Positions 1-6,992 of a stretch of 14,240 nucleotides of DNA are shown in pieces. Below the pieces are notes generated by a model. It ran no database searches. It saw nothing but the letters and a program-made list of their open reading frames with translations, and was not told where the DNA came from. Position numbers and translations under genes: made by a program. The stretch is taken from contig JAJFBJ010000083.1 in the NCBI GenBank assembly GCA_020697375.1, positions 1-14,240 of the forward strand, given 5' to 3'. The stretch comes from Nitrospira sp. (lineage in GTDB: Bacteria > Nitrospirota > Nitrospiria > Nitrospirales > Nitrospiraceae). Each line of letters starts with the position of its first letter. Position 1 is the stretch's first letter.

Positions 1-324
1 CATCACCCGCAAGGCCCCCAGGGCGAAGATGCCTAGGGCCACCGCTTCGTTGATCAGCGGCGATCCCGCGGACTTCCATTGCTCGATGAGGTGGAACAAC
101 CCATTGGCGGCGGGTTCGCCGATGAGGTCGGCAATGTGATGGGGCAGATGGTCCCTTGTGGCCGCATCGCCCATGAGACTCGCGGAGACCATGACCGCGA
201 GGACCACCAAGGGCACGATCGCCAAGACCGTGTAGAAGGCGAGCGCCGCGGCGAAGCGCGGCCCCGGCTCATCACTCCATTTTGTGAACGAGTGCCGAGC
301 CAGTGACCGAAGGTCAAACCGCAC
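1..324 (-). CDS. YihY/BrkB-family inner-membrane protein, N-terminal part (runs off the left edge)
   Basis: The minus strand is open from a GTG at 324 to the window edge (108 codons); the C-terminal two thirds are outside. A purine-rich GAGGAGAGGG lies just upstream of the GTG, which fixes the start. After about 25 polar residues comes the segment FAAALAFYTVLAIVPLVVLA (about residues 29-48), the first transmembrane helix typical of YihY/BrkB proteins, followed by an amphipathic stretch with GDAATRDHL and a second hydrophobic stretch (ALGIFALGAL). The family forms multi-helix inner-membrane proteins of about 280-350 residues with unsettled function; old names (virulence factor BrkB, RNase BN) should not be taken literally. 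It is divergent from the Ku gene. Confidence in the family is good from the first helix; function is not inferred. Confidence 0.75.
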   Translation of the reverse strand, partial: MRFDLRSLARHSFTKWSDEPGPRFAAALAFYTVLAIVPLVVLAVMVSASLMGDAATRDHLPHHIADLIGEPAANGLFHLIEQWKSAGSPLINEAVALGIFALGALRVM

Positions 325-393
325 CGTATCCCTCTCCTCTCGTCCGCGTCGAGTGGCTTGGATCGTCGTGCCTCCATGCCTTAACCTCGACTA

Positions 394-455
394 TGCACTC
401 CTCGGTGAAATCAATCCACCTTCTTATGGGCCAGCAGGCTCGCTGCTGGAGTGCA
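394..455. repeat. Nested inverted repeats in the divergent BrkB-Ku intergenic region
   Basis: The 301-bp region 325-625 between the two divergent genes has no convincing gene. It contains an outer inverted repeat, TGCACTCC (394-401) with GGAGTGCA (448-455), and an inner perfect 7-bp dyad, CCAGCAG (431-437) with CTGCTGG (443-449) around a 5-nt loop. The two right arms overlap by two bases. No T-run follows, so a terminator is unlikely. It could be an operator or simply a structured leader. Confidence 0.4.
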
Positions 456-487
456 CCCTCTGAAGCGAGCGTGGCCTATCCCGGGCC

Positions 488-518
488 TTGACCTCAAAAA
501 TGGTCCCGGCGGAATACT
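488..518 (+). promoter_or_regulatory. Possible sigma-70-like promoter for the Ku gene
   Basis: TTGACC (488-493) matches five of six -35 positions. AATACT (513-518) matches four of six -10 positions, but the spacing is 19 bp, longer than ideal. It would give a leader of about 100 nt before the Ku ATG at 626. Weak evidence, from sequence only. Confidence 0.25.
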
Positions 519-625
519 CTCTCACCATGCGGATCCGAAAGGATGGCGCAGAAACGATCGGCATGTGGAGACCAGGGATCCTCCCAGTAGCGCGGTTCCC
601 TCGCGTATTTCATGATGCTGGCACG

Positions 626-1243
626 ATGCCTCGGAAGCTCGAAACCGCGCATATCTCCTTCGGATTGGTGACGCTCCCGGTCGGCATCTACTCCGCTATC
701 GACGAGCAAGACATTCACTTCAATCAACTCCATGCCCCCTGCGGCAGCCGGATCAAACAACAACGGATGTGCCCGGTCTGCAAGCGGGAGGTCACCTACG
801 ACGAGTTGGTCAAAGGCTATGAGGTGGCCAAGGGCCAGTATGTGCGCCTTTCGCAGGAGGAACTGGACCAGGTCCGCGCCGAAGAATCGGAGGCCATGAC
901 CATCGTCGAGTTTGTGCCGCTCACGGCCGTGGACCCTATCTATTATGAAAGTACGTACTATCTGGCCCCCGAGGGACGGGGCGACACCTTCGCGGCGGAC
1001 GAGTACCATGACGAGTATCGCCAGCGTGTGCTGGACTTGATTGAGGACAAGGCCAAGGGCCACACCATCACGCTGCATCCCAAGGGTCCGCCTCCCGTGA
1101 CAGAGGTCGTGGACCTGATGCAGCGACTGAAAGACAGTCTCGCTCACACCGCACAGAAGCGGCCCGTGCGGTCGAAGGCCCTGCCGGCAGCCCGTGCGGC
1201 ACCTTCGGCTGCGACCAAGAAGGCCCATGCTGGGAGACGATGA
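626..1243 (+). CDS. ku: Ku-family DNA end-binding protein with a large internal deletion
   Basis: Bacterial Ku binds double-strand ends as a ring-shaped homodimer and recruits LigD for end joining. The N-terminal half is unmistakable: ISFGLVTLPVGIYSA (about 10-24), DIHFNQLH, CGSRI with a CPVC pair (C39, C49, C52), KGYE, and EFVPLTAVDPIYYESTYYLAPE (95-116, written here only as a landmark range). Normally about 95 more residues follow (the rest of the beta-barrel and bridge). Here YYLAPEGRG leads directly to DTFAADEYHDEYRQRVLDLI (about 120-139), the helix that normally follows that region, then a Lys/Arg/Ala-rich tail. The product is 205 aa against the usual 260-290. The frame is open throughout. 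The ATG at 626 is chosen because residues before it (open back to a TTG at 488) are not Ku-like; no strong ribosome site is seen. The stop overlaps the next gene's ATG (ATGA). It is either a dead but still open remnant or a reduced Ku. Confidence 0.9.
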   Translation: MPRKLETAHISFGLVTLPVGIYSAIDEQDIHFNQLHAPCGSRIKQQRMCPVCKREVTYDELVKGYEVAKGQYVRLSQEELDQVRAEESEAMTIVEFVPLTAVDPIYYESTYYLAPEGRGDTFAADEYHDEYRQRVLDLIEDKAKGHTITLHPKGPPPVTEVVDLMQRLKDSLAHTAQKRPVRSKALPAARAAPSAATKKAHAGRR

Positions 1244-2052
1244 CTGGCGCCTACTCTCCAGCCGACCTGCGCCGCATCCTACACGTCACCGACACCGAGC
1301 TGCGGGTCTGCCTTCGGGCGGCCTTGCTGCCGCGATCGACGCCCACACGACCCCAGGCCTACTCGTTTCAGCAGTTGGTCGTCCTGCGGACCGCAAAAGG
1401 CTTGCGCGACGCCGGTGTGTCGGGACGCCGGATTCGCACGGTGCTCGAATCGCTCCAACGACAGCTCGGAGAGCAGCGTTCGATATCCAGCGTGAAGGTC
1501 TATGCCTCGGGACGGGGCGTGATTGTCTGGGATGGGACGCATCGATGGCAACCCGACTCCGGGCAATTTGTGCTCAATTTTGAGGCCCGTCCGCCGGCCC
1601 GCCCCAGACGGTTGGACCCACCACCCAAATCACAGAAGTCCCGACGGGACGAAGCCCTGATGTGGTGGGAGCGGGGCGTCGAGCTCCAGGACCAGGCCCA
1701 CGAGGCCGCCTGTCGGGCCTATGAGGAAGCCATCCGGCTGGACCCCTCGCTGGTGGAGGCCCATGTGAACCTTGGACGACTGTACCAGGAAGAGGGCAGA
1801 CTCGATGCGGCCGAAGCCAGCTATCGACAAGCCATCCATCGTCGCCCCGACTTCACCGTCGCCTACTTCAATCTCGGCGTGGTGCTCGAGGATCGCGGTC
1901 AGGATGAGGCCGCCATCGCGGCTTATCAACGCACGCTGCAGCTCGACTCCCGGTTTCAACCGGCGCATTGTAATCTGGCCGAGCTGTACGAAGGGCAGGG
2001 CCGTCGCCAAGATGCCCTTCGCCACTATGCAGCCGCCAAGCGGTGCCGCTGA
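1240..2052 (+). CDS. MerR-like HTH plus tetratricopeptide-repeat protein, coupled to Ku
   Basis: The ATG shares four bases with the Ku stop (ATGA), so translation is probably coupled. The 270-aa product has two parts. Residues about 6-75 look like a MerR-type winged helix-turn-helix (SPADLRRILHV, then YSFQQLVVLRTAKGL and VSGRRIRTVLESL). Residues 139-270 hold four TPR units of about 34 residues with the usual W/L-G-Y-A-F-A-P spacing (for example VEAHVNLGRLYQEEGRLDAA and TVAYFNLGVVLEDRGQDEAA). The middle (about 80-135) is a charged, Pro/Arg-rich linker. No membrane segment is seen. A DNA-binding head with a protein-binding tail suggests a regulator or an adaptor. Its coupling to Ku suggests a link to end joining, but this is inference from position only. 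The domain reading is fairly secure, the role is not. Confidence 0.88.
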   Translation: MTGAYSPADLRRILHVTDTELRVCLRAALLPRSTPTRPQAYSFQQLVVLRTAKGLRDAGVSGRRIRTVLESLQRQLGEQRSISSVKVYASGRGVIVWDGTHRWQPDSGQFVLNFEARPPARPRRLDPPPKSQKSRRDEALMWWERGVELQDQAHEAACRAYEEAIRLDPSLVEAHVNLGRLYQEEGRLDAAEASYRQAIHRRPDFTVAYFNLGVVLEDRGQDEAAIAAYQRTLQLDSRFQPAHCNLAELYEGQGRRQDALRHYAAAKRCR

Positions 2053-2062
2053 TATTTCCGTC

Positions 2063-2091
2063 GGGTTAAAAACCCAGACAAGATGGGTCTG
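2063..2091. terminator. Two small adjacent hairpins between convergent genes
   Basis: Just after the TPR gene are GGGTT/AACCC (2063-2067 with 2071-2075, 3-nt loop) and CAGAC/GTCTG (2075-2079 with 2087-2091). They sit between convergent genes (1240-2052 plus and 2182-3039 minus), where a bidirectional terminator would be expected, but the stems are short and there is no clear T-run. Weak candidate. Confidence 0.25.
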
Positions 2092-2181
2092 CCTGTCCCC
2101 CCACGCCCGGCAGCCGTTTTCACCCATCATATGGGATCGTTGGCGTTCTCTACGAAACGCGAGCATGGGTCTGACGATGCG

Positions 2182-3039
2182 TCATTTGATCGCCCGAAAA
2201 AAGGCAACCATGTCATCCACCACAGAGGACGCCGGTCCGAACCCAGAGAAGGTTCCGATTAGGCCCACATGGCCCAGTTCGGGGTAGGTAATAACCTCGA
2301 CGTGTCCGCCGGTCGCTCGAATCCGCTCAGCCAGTCGTTCATGGTTCGCCGGTTTCACTTTGCGGTCTTGCTCCCCATAGAGCAGGAGCATCGGAGGTTC
2401 CTGTCCCGCCACAAAGGTCGTTGCTTGCATCTGCGGATAGCGGCTCGGTGGGCCAAATAGCTCCATCAAATCTGCGTCGGTGGGGGTAAACGCATAGGGA
2501 CCGGCGAGTCCGGCAAAGCCTTTGACCAAAGCCCGCACATCCTTGCCTTGTCTTTCCAAGTAGTGAGGATCGACCGTGAGCAGCGCGGCCACATGCGCGC
2601 CTGATGAATGACCTGCCAGATAGATGCGGTCCGGCCGTCCGCCATACTCAGCGATATGGTCCTGGACCCACGCCAGGGCGCGGGCCCCATCTTCAACAAA
2701 CGCGGGAAAGCGGACCGCTGGATACTTGCGGAAGTCCGGAATGACCGTGACAAAGCCCCGTTGGGCCAGCGCCGACCCCACAAAACGATATTCTTCTTTT
2801 TCGCCCGACTGCCAGCGGCCACCGTACAAAAAAACAATGACATCCCGTGAGCCTGTGCTCCCTTCGTCGGGGATATAGAGATCGAGGGTGTCTAACCGGC
2901 CTGCACCGTAGGAGGCCTCATGCACGGAATACCTGCCCTTCACCGCCGCGGGCACATTAAGCAGGGAGAACCCGGCAGACGTGCAGCCGCTGAGCAAGAG
3001 GAGGGCGCCGCCGGACAGCATGCGAGAGAGGGGTCCCAT
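2182..3039 (-). CDS. Alpha/beta-hydrolase (esterase-type) lipoprotein
   Basis: The 285-aa product starts with a short signal peptide and a lipobox (LLLLSGC, Cys19), so it is probably anchored by lipid at the cell envelope. It shows the layout of the esterase/BD-FAE-like (hormone-sensitive-lipase type) hydrolases: an oxyanion-hole segment, FLYGGRWQSGEKEEY (about 70-84, YGG-W in place of the usual HGG-W); a nucleophile elbow GHSSG with Ser145; Asp225 in YGEQDRKV; and His257 in ELGHVGL. These complete a plausible Ser-Asp-His triad at normal spacing. The family cleaves carboxylic esters; the natural substrate cannot be told. The ATG at 3039 is chosen because it gives the complete signal peptide; no strong ribosome site precedes it. 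It is convergent with the Ku/TPR unit and lies downstream of the DUF72 pseudogene on the same strand. Confidence 0.9.
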   Translation of the reverse strand: MGPLSRMLSGGALLLLSGCTSAGFSLLNVPAAVKGRYSVHEASYGAGRLDTLDLYIPDEGSTGSRDVIVFLYGGRWQSGEKEEYRFVGSALAQRGFVTVIPDFRKYPAVRFPAFVEDGARALAWVQDHIAEYGGRPDRIYLAGHSSGAHVAALLTVDPHYLERQGKDVRALVKGFAGLAGPYAFTPTDADLMELFGPPSRYPQMQATTFVAGQEPPMLLLYGEQDRKVKPANHERLAERIRATGGHVEVITYPELGHVGLIGTFSGFGPASSVVDDMVAFFRAIK

Positions 3040-3183
3040 GGCGAGGTTTACGAGGCGGGGCGTTCGTCCGTCACAGGATAACCAGAAACGAGCAGCAGGA
3101 CAATCACACTCGTGGGTATATCAGATTCGTCGACCCTGAAACCAGGCGTTGTTTAGGGAGGCGATCGGCGGCGACGATGGTAC

Positions 3184-3889
3184 TCAGATCGAGACTCCCC
3201 ATGTCCCGTCCTGTCTTTTTTCCCTCGTGACGTTGATGTCGTTCGTCAACGTGTCGGCCAGCGCCTGAATGGTCCGTGGCGCATTGCCCTCCGTCCGATT
3301 ATAGATGTGGGCCACGCCATGCGCTTTGAGGATGGAGCGGTAGTGGGACCCCGAAGATGTAAGGATTGCGTACTTCAACGGCATACTCCTACCGCGTAGC
3401 GGACCTGCTGGAGGAAGCGATCCAGCTTGGGTAAAAACGTGTCCGCCTCAAGGCCACTGCGTTGAAACTCCAGGATGAAAGGGTCCCGTGTGGTCTCGGA
3501 AGGCCTCGTCAAAGGGTGCCAGCACCATGTCGATGAAATAGGCGGCATCTAAGAAGTGCGGATTGCGACCAGCTTTCTTGGCATACCGCAATCCCGAGGG
3601 CAAGACCGGCACGGTCACATCCTCCCAGACTTTTGCACAGGCCTGAAACTCCGTGGGCACTTGCTCCGCATAGTGCGGGAGCATCTTGGGCGTCGGCGGA
3701 CCATAAAATGTGTGGTCGCTCCCCACGGTGCGGAACAGTCGCTGGCCGTTATAGGCGTACTGGGCATACTCGGCCAGAGAATCCTGTTTGAAGCGGCTTT
3801 TGGGGTACGTCCTCTTGTACACCTGGCCCCTGCCACCCTGCATAGGTCAAAGTAGAGGAGCCGAATCGGATCAAGTCAGAGAGCGCCAT
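3184..3889 (-). pseudogene. DUF72 (YecE/COG1801-like) gene broken by at least four frameshifts
   Basis: DUF72 proteins are TIM-barrel-like proteins of unknown function, about 230-300 aa. Reading from ATG 3889 gives MALSDLIRFGSSTLTYAGWQ. A shift near 3825-3830 (GGGGCCAG) moves to the frame GQVYKRTYPKSRF...DSLAEYAQYAYNGQ with the family landmark DHTFYGPPT and later FQACAKVWED. A shift near 3478-3483 (three T where two are expected) moves to PFILEFQRSGLEADTFLP and FLQQVRYAVGV. A shift near 3381-3388 gives YAVEVRNPYIFG, and one near 3346-3356 gives HYRSILKAHGVAHIYN, the family's C-terminal strand. The true end is unclear; the last open frame stops at 3184. The order of conserved segments is complete, so only the frame is lost. 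Its ATG overlaps the end of the preceding OB-fold ORF, suggesting a former operon. Decay or sequencing error are both possible; several indels touch homopolymers. Confidence 0.8.
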
Positions 3890-4103
3890 GTGGGTCAGTG
3901 TACGGGTCTTCGGCATCCGGCTCAAGAGGGGCGTCCGCGTCTGCGGTCTCTGGCGACGAGAGTGGCTGGAGTGGGTTGACCGTCACGGTGACGGTATCAA
4001 AGTGCGCTTCGACCACGCCGGTCACCACATACGCCTGACTCGTTCCGAGCCGATGGCAGTACCGGCGATAGATGTCCGGAAAAAAGGTAGCGTCTGGGAC
4101 CAT
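3876..4103 (-). pseudogene. OB-fold remnant, probable C-terminus of a DnaE2/DnaE-type polymerase alpha subunit
   Basis: The 75-codon ORF (ATG 4103) reads DATFFPDIYRRYCHRL, then QAYVVTGVVEAHFDTVTVTV and NPLQPL, then an acidic Asp/Glu/Pro tail. The pattern F-P-D-x-Y-x-R-Y, a short loop, V-V-x-G-x-V-E, and alternating hydrophobics ending PL is that of the OB-fold (tRNA_anti-like) domain near the C-terminus of DnaE2/ImuC error-prone polymerases and DnaE. The other roughly 950 residues of such a polymerase are absent: only 42 bases separate this ORF from the DUF748 stop. No well-spaced ribosome site is seen. It overlaps the DUF72 start by 14 bases. Most likely the stump of a deleted polymerase gene; a stand-alone small OB protein is the alternative. 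Confidence 0.5.
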
Positions 4104-4145
4104 CCTCGTCCCACGCGGAGGGTTCTGCAGGTTCTTTCCTGGGGA

Positions 4146-5741
4146 TCACTTCCGCCCCTGGCCTTCAAGCCCCGGCAGTACCGCGTCGAAAAACGCGTTT
4201 TGGAACAGGGTCATCACCGTTTCCCAGGTATTGGCCTGCGGGTTCTCGACCGGGCCGGATACCTCGGCCTTCGTCGCCACCTCGCCGCGAGGTGTATTCT
4301 TCAGGACGCTTGAGGCGACATTGATCGTCTTCTCGAAAATCTTCGTGAGCAATCCCTTGTCCTGGTCTTGCTCGGGATCGTAGGCGATCACGTCTTTGAA
4401 CAGCGGTTTCAGATACCCCTTCACCTGGCCGTCCTTCACGGTCATCTCGCTAAAGACCGAAAGAACGCCCGCTGCGACATCAGTCCCGCCGTAGGCCTTC
4501 AGCACGGAGTTGAAGGACTTCACGGGGGTCTTAAGAATCTTGACGCTCAACTCAAAGTCCGGGGATTTCGTCTCGGGGCGAAACGAACCCTTGATGTGGG
4601 TCGCCCCATGGCCCATCAGCAGGCCTTTCAGCTGGACCTTCGCCGTCCCTTCCGAAAGCTGGTTACTCCAGTTATCGAGGTCCATATCCGTCTCGCTGAT
4701 GAACATGCGATACGACGGAGTCGTCGCCTGATTCACAAACCCGAACTCACTGTTCTCGATCGTTCCCTGATCGATGCGCAAGATGAGCGTGGGATGATTG
4801 GCCGCCTGCTCCGCCGCCTGCGCGGCCTTCTTCCCGGTCTGCTTCACGTTCTTTGCCGTCTGAGCCGCGTGGATGAAATCTCCCTTGACGTCCTCCAGCG
4901 TCAGCGTGCGGAGTCGGATCTCTTGCACCGTGGGGGCATATTCGATGTGCCCTTCGGTGGACAGACGCCCTTGCGACAGATGCACTTGATACTGAGCCGT
5001 GAGCGGCAGCACCTCCGCGAGTGCGATGTCGGCGAGCGTGAGGTCTGCTGTGACCGCCATGGTCGGTTCGGCAAACAAATCGGCATGCCCGTCGAGTTGA
5101 AAGCGGCCTTTCTCAAAGACCACGGCGTCGATATGGAGGTCCGACGGATATTGATTCAGCTTCGAGCGCACGTTGCGAATGTTCTCCGCGGTGACGTGCA
5201 GTTGAGTGATATGCAGGGGCTGTGACTTGGAATTTTCCCGGTACGTGACCTCTCCATCCCTGATGCGGACTTCGTTGACCTGGACCTCCTGCATGGCGAA
5301 GAGGGCTTCCTGCCAGCTCTGCTGGTGTTCCGGTGACGCCTCCAGCTCCTTAGCGGCCTGCGGACGGGTGACGTGAAGGACCGGATGCTCGATCGCCTGA
5401 TCGATCACGAGGCGACCGCGCAAGAGGGCACTCCACTGGAGACTGCCATGTATCTTCGCGACGGCGGCCATCGGCGGCTCCGGATGTTTCTTTTGCCGTA
5501 CGGTGACGTCTTCGAGATCAAGCGATAGCGTGAGGGGATGGAGGTCAAGGGCTCCGATGCGGATGGTATAGGCCGGCAGGCGCTGGTTTAGCTCACGTTC
5601 AGCATAGGCCCTGAGCGGCTCCTCGAGGAACGAGACGGCGATCATCACCACAAGGAGCACGGCGAGCGGCACGCCGATGAGCCACATCCATAGACGACGA
5701 GCGCGTGGCCCCGAGGCCGTTGCAGCATGATCACTAGTCAT
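4146..5741 (-). CDS. DUF748/AsmA-like membrane-anchored envelope protein
   Basis: A single N-terminal transmembrane segment (LWMWLIGVPLAVLLVVMIAV, about residues 17-36 from the chosen start) is followed by a long soluble region rich in beta-strand pattern. Landmarks: AERELNQRLPAYTIRIGALD and TLSLDLEDVTV, then LRGRLVIDQAIEHPVL, typical of DUF748, and repeated strand-rich blocks to the C-terminus (DVIAYDPEQDQDKGLLTKIF, VSGPVENPQANTW). The DUF748/AsmA-like group is envelope-facing and linked by family knowledge to large periplasmic beta-rich scaffolds and lipid transport; the exact role here is unknown. An Ala/Gln-rich insert of about 20 residues (KQTGKKAAQAAEQAANH) interrupts one block. The frame is open to an ATG at 5804; the ATG at 5741 is preferred because the extra 21 residues look non-coding and a GGCGGA lies upstream. 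Product 531 aa. Confidence 0.85.
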   Translation of the reverse strand: MTSDHAATASGPRARRLWMWLIGVPLAVLLVVMIAVSFLEEPLRAYAERELNQRLPAYTIRIGALDLHPLTLSLDLEDVTVRQKKHPEPPMAAVAKIHGSLQWSALLRGRLVIDQAIEHPVLHVTRPQAAKELEASPEHQQSWQEALFAMQEVQVNEVRIRDGEVTYRENSKSQPLHITQLHVTAENIRNVRSKLNQYPSDLHIDAVVFEKGRFQLDGHADLFAEPTMAVTADLTLADIALAEVLPLTAQYQVHLSQGRLSTEGHIEYAPTVQEIRLRTLTLEDVKGDFIHAAQTAKNVKQTGKKAAQAAEQAANHPTLILRIDQGTIENSEFGFVNQATTPSYRMFISETDMDLDNWSNQLSEGTAKVQLKGLLMGHGATHIKGSFRPETKSPDFELSVKILKTPVKSFNSVLKAYGGTDVAAGVLSVFSEMTVKDGQVKGYLKPLFKDVIAYDPEQDQDKGLLTKIFEKTINVASSVLKNTPRGEVATKAEVSGPVENPQANTWETVMTLFQNAFFDAVLPGLEGQGRK

Positions 5742-6057
5742 CGCGAATCCGCCTGCGGAGAGCATTTGTTCTCTGTGTGAAGCTTCGGCGCCAGCAGGCG
5801 CCAAAGACTAGCGAGCAAGTTCGTCGCGCCAGTAACAATGAGACTGCGTCGCGGGTGTCTCTCGTGGTCTGACCTTCCACAGCGTACTCCTTGCAGATCG
5901 CCTAGATGGTGCCCCAGGCCTTGCGCAGGCCCAATGGCATGAGAGGGTCAGTCTGCGCCGGCGAAGGGACTTCGAGGAACTCGGCAGACCCCTGGCCCAC
6001 ACCGCGACTCATGGGAGCTATGACACTCAGGCATCCCTCGGCAAATGCCGTGGCATC
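5742..6057. other. Gene-poor stretch with no supported gene
   Basis: No open frame here resembles a known protein. A minus-strand frame starting at about 6013 gives about 40 codons before a TAG, and the same frame continues open after it. This may be the remains of a small gene but I recognise nothing in it. No tRNA, strong hairpin or repeat is seen. Confidence 0.4.
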
Positions 6058-6207
6058 TCAGGTCGGTCTTCTTGGATGTGTCCGAGAGGCGTTGTGTGTT
6101 GATTCTTGCACTGCTTCAATGCAGTGGTGAATCACGCCTTGAAGCGTGCATTCCTTCGGCCCACTCAGCGCAACGGAGCTGGAGGCCTGAAGCCCCATGA
6201 GGGCCAT
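6058..6207 (-). CDS. Possible 49-aa hypothetical protein with a strong ribosome site
   Basis: The ATG at 6207 is preceded by AGGAGG nine bases upstream, one of the best ribosome sites in the window. The 49-aa product (MALMGLQASSSVALSGPKEC... HHCIEAV...) has no membrane segment and two Cys. I do not recognise it. In its favour are the ribosome site and the spacing after the zinc-ribbon gene on the same strand. Against it are its short length and unconvincing C-terminus (THPRRPT), which may reflect an early stop. Confidence 0.4.
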   Translation of the reverse strand: MALMGLQASSSVALSGPKECTLQGVIHHCIEAVQESTHNASRTHPRRPT

Positions 6208-6388
6208 GACGGGTCACCTCCTCTGTGCGTCCGCTTGGCCCTGTTCGCTGCTCCGACCAGGACGGCGGTGCGTGCTCACTCACCTGCCTGATGAACCTCA
6301 CGTCGCGATGAACAGGCGGAGGACCCGATCTCAGCGAGGTCAGCAAGAAGGAGACGCCCCAGGGCATCGTAGCCACGGAGCGGGTACT

Positions 6389-6601
6389 CTAACCCTGCGC
6401 TGATGGGTTCGCCGCCATCCGTGAGAGCGTCTTGCCGGGAGCCGGGGCACATCGCTCCCGTGGATGAGGCTGTGCCATGGGGGGATAGATCACATGGCCG
6501 CAGTTCATACACCGGGTCGTGGTCACCCACATCCCTTGAGTCTCCGCCAAATCACAACACAGGTCCTCGACCATCAAGCCGTGGCATCGCGGACAGTTCA
6601 T
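6389..6601 (-). CDS. Small zinc-ribbon protein (CPRC ... CMNCGH)
   Basis: A 70-aa protein with two Cys pairs spaced as in a zinc ribbon: CPRCHG at residues 3-8 and CMNCGHVIYPP at 31-41, about 25 residues apart, enough to bind one zinc. Between them are VEDLCCDLAE and a hydrophobic/aromatic turn. The start ATG at 6601 is set by AAGGAGG six bases upstream; the frame stays open further upstream but that part is Ser/Arg-rich and unlike protein. Small proteins with this MNCPRC...RC.NCG layout are common in Nitrospira-like genomes and are unassigned. The tail after residue 45 is basic and probably disordered. Function unknown; nucleic-acid binding is possible but not shown. Confidence 0.85.
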   Translation of the reverse strand: MNCPRCHGLMVEDLCCDLAETQGMWVTTTRCMNCGHVIYPPMAQPHPRERCAPAPGKTLSRMAANPSAQG

Positions 6602-6992
6602 AGACCGCCTCCTTCGTGATATTGATACAAGAAGCCTATCTCGTGGACTGGAATGCGATAGACCAGAAGGCGGGACTACAGATGAGGGGCTGAAGAGGCG
6701 TGCTCTATGGCCTTGATGGCGTCCGAGGAACCGTGAGCGATTGTGGGCTGTTCTACGAGAGCGTGTGTCAACCAGGTTGGTGGAGAGAAGTGCGATGAAG
6801 GGGAGAGACAGCGCCGCGGAGTCGCTCAGTCGCGGATGGTGACTTCTACGGGATGTCTTCAGGCCGGTCAACCTGAGCGGATTGTGACCGCTTCTCGTCA
6901 ACGTCGCAGGACATGCACCTCAGGCCCGATGAAAGGTGACAATTCCTTCTGACGTCGTGACATCCAGTTAAGCGGCGAGGCAGCAAAGCCTG
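6602..6992. other. 391-bp intergenic region, nothing recognised
   Basis: Frames here are short or Arg/Ser-rich shadows without ribosome sites. A short dyad, AGCGG with CCGCT around seven bases, lies at about 6879-6895. I see no convincing promoter or RNA gene. It may contain the promoter of the zinc-ribbon gene (minus strand) near its left end. Confidence 0.4.

Noticed and set aside
494..1228. Long minus-strand frame opposite Ku (244 codons)
   Set aside because: It mirrors the Ku codons, lacks a family pattern, and the plus strand is clearly Ku.
1630..2166. Minus-strand frame opposite the TPR region
   Set aside because: Shadow of the repeated TPR codons; no ribosome site and no recognisable fold.
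4368..5225. Plus-strand 285-codon frame opposite DUF748
   Set aside because: Arg/His/Leu-rich shadow; the minus-strand gene has a membrane anchor and a family pattern.
5805..6014. Possible small minus-strand gene after the 49-aa ORF
   Set aside because: It has an internal TAG, no ribosome site and nothing recognisable; kept only as a note.
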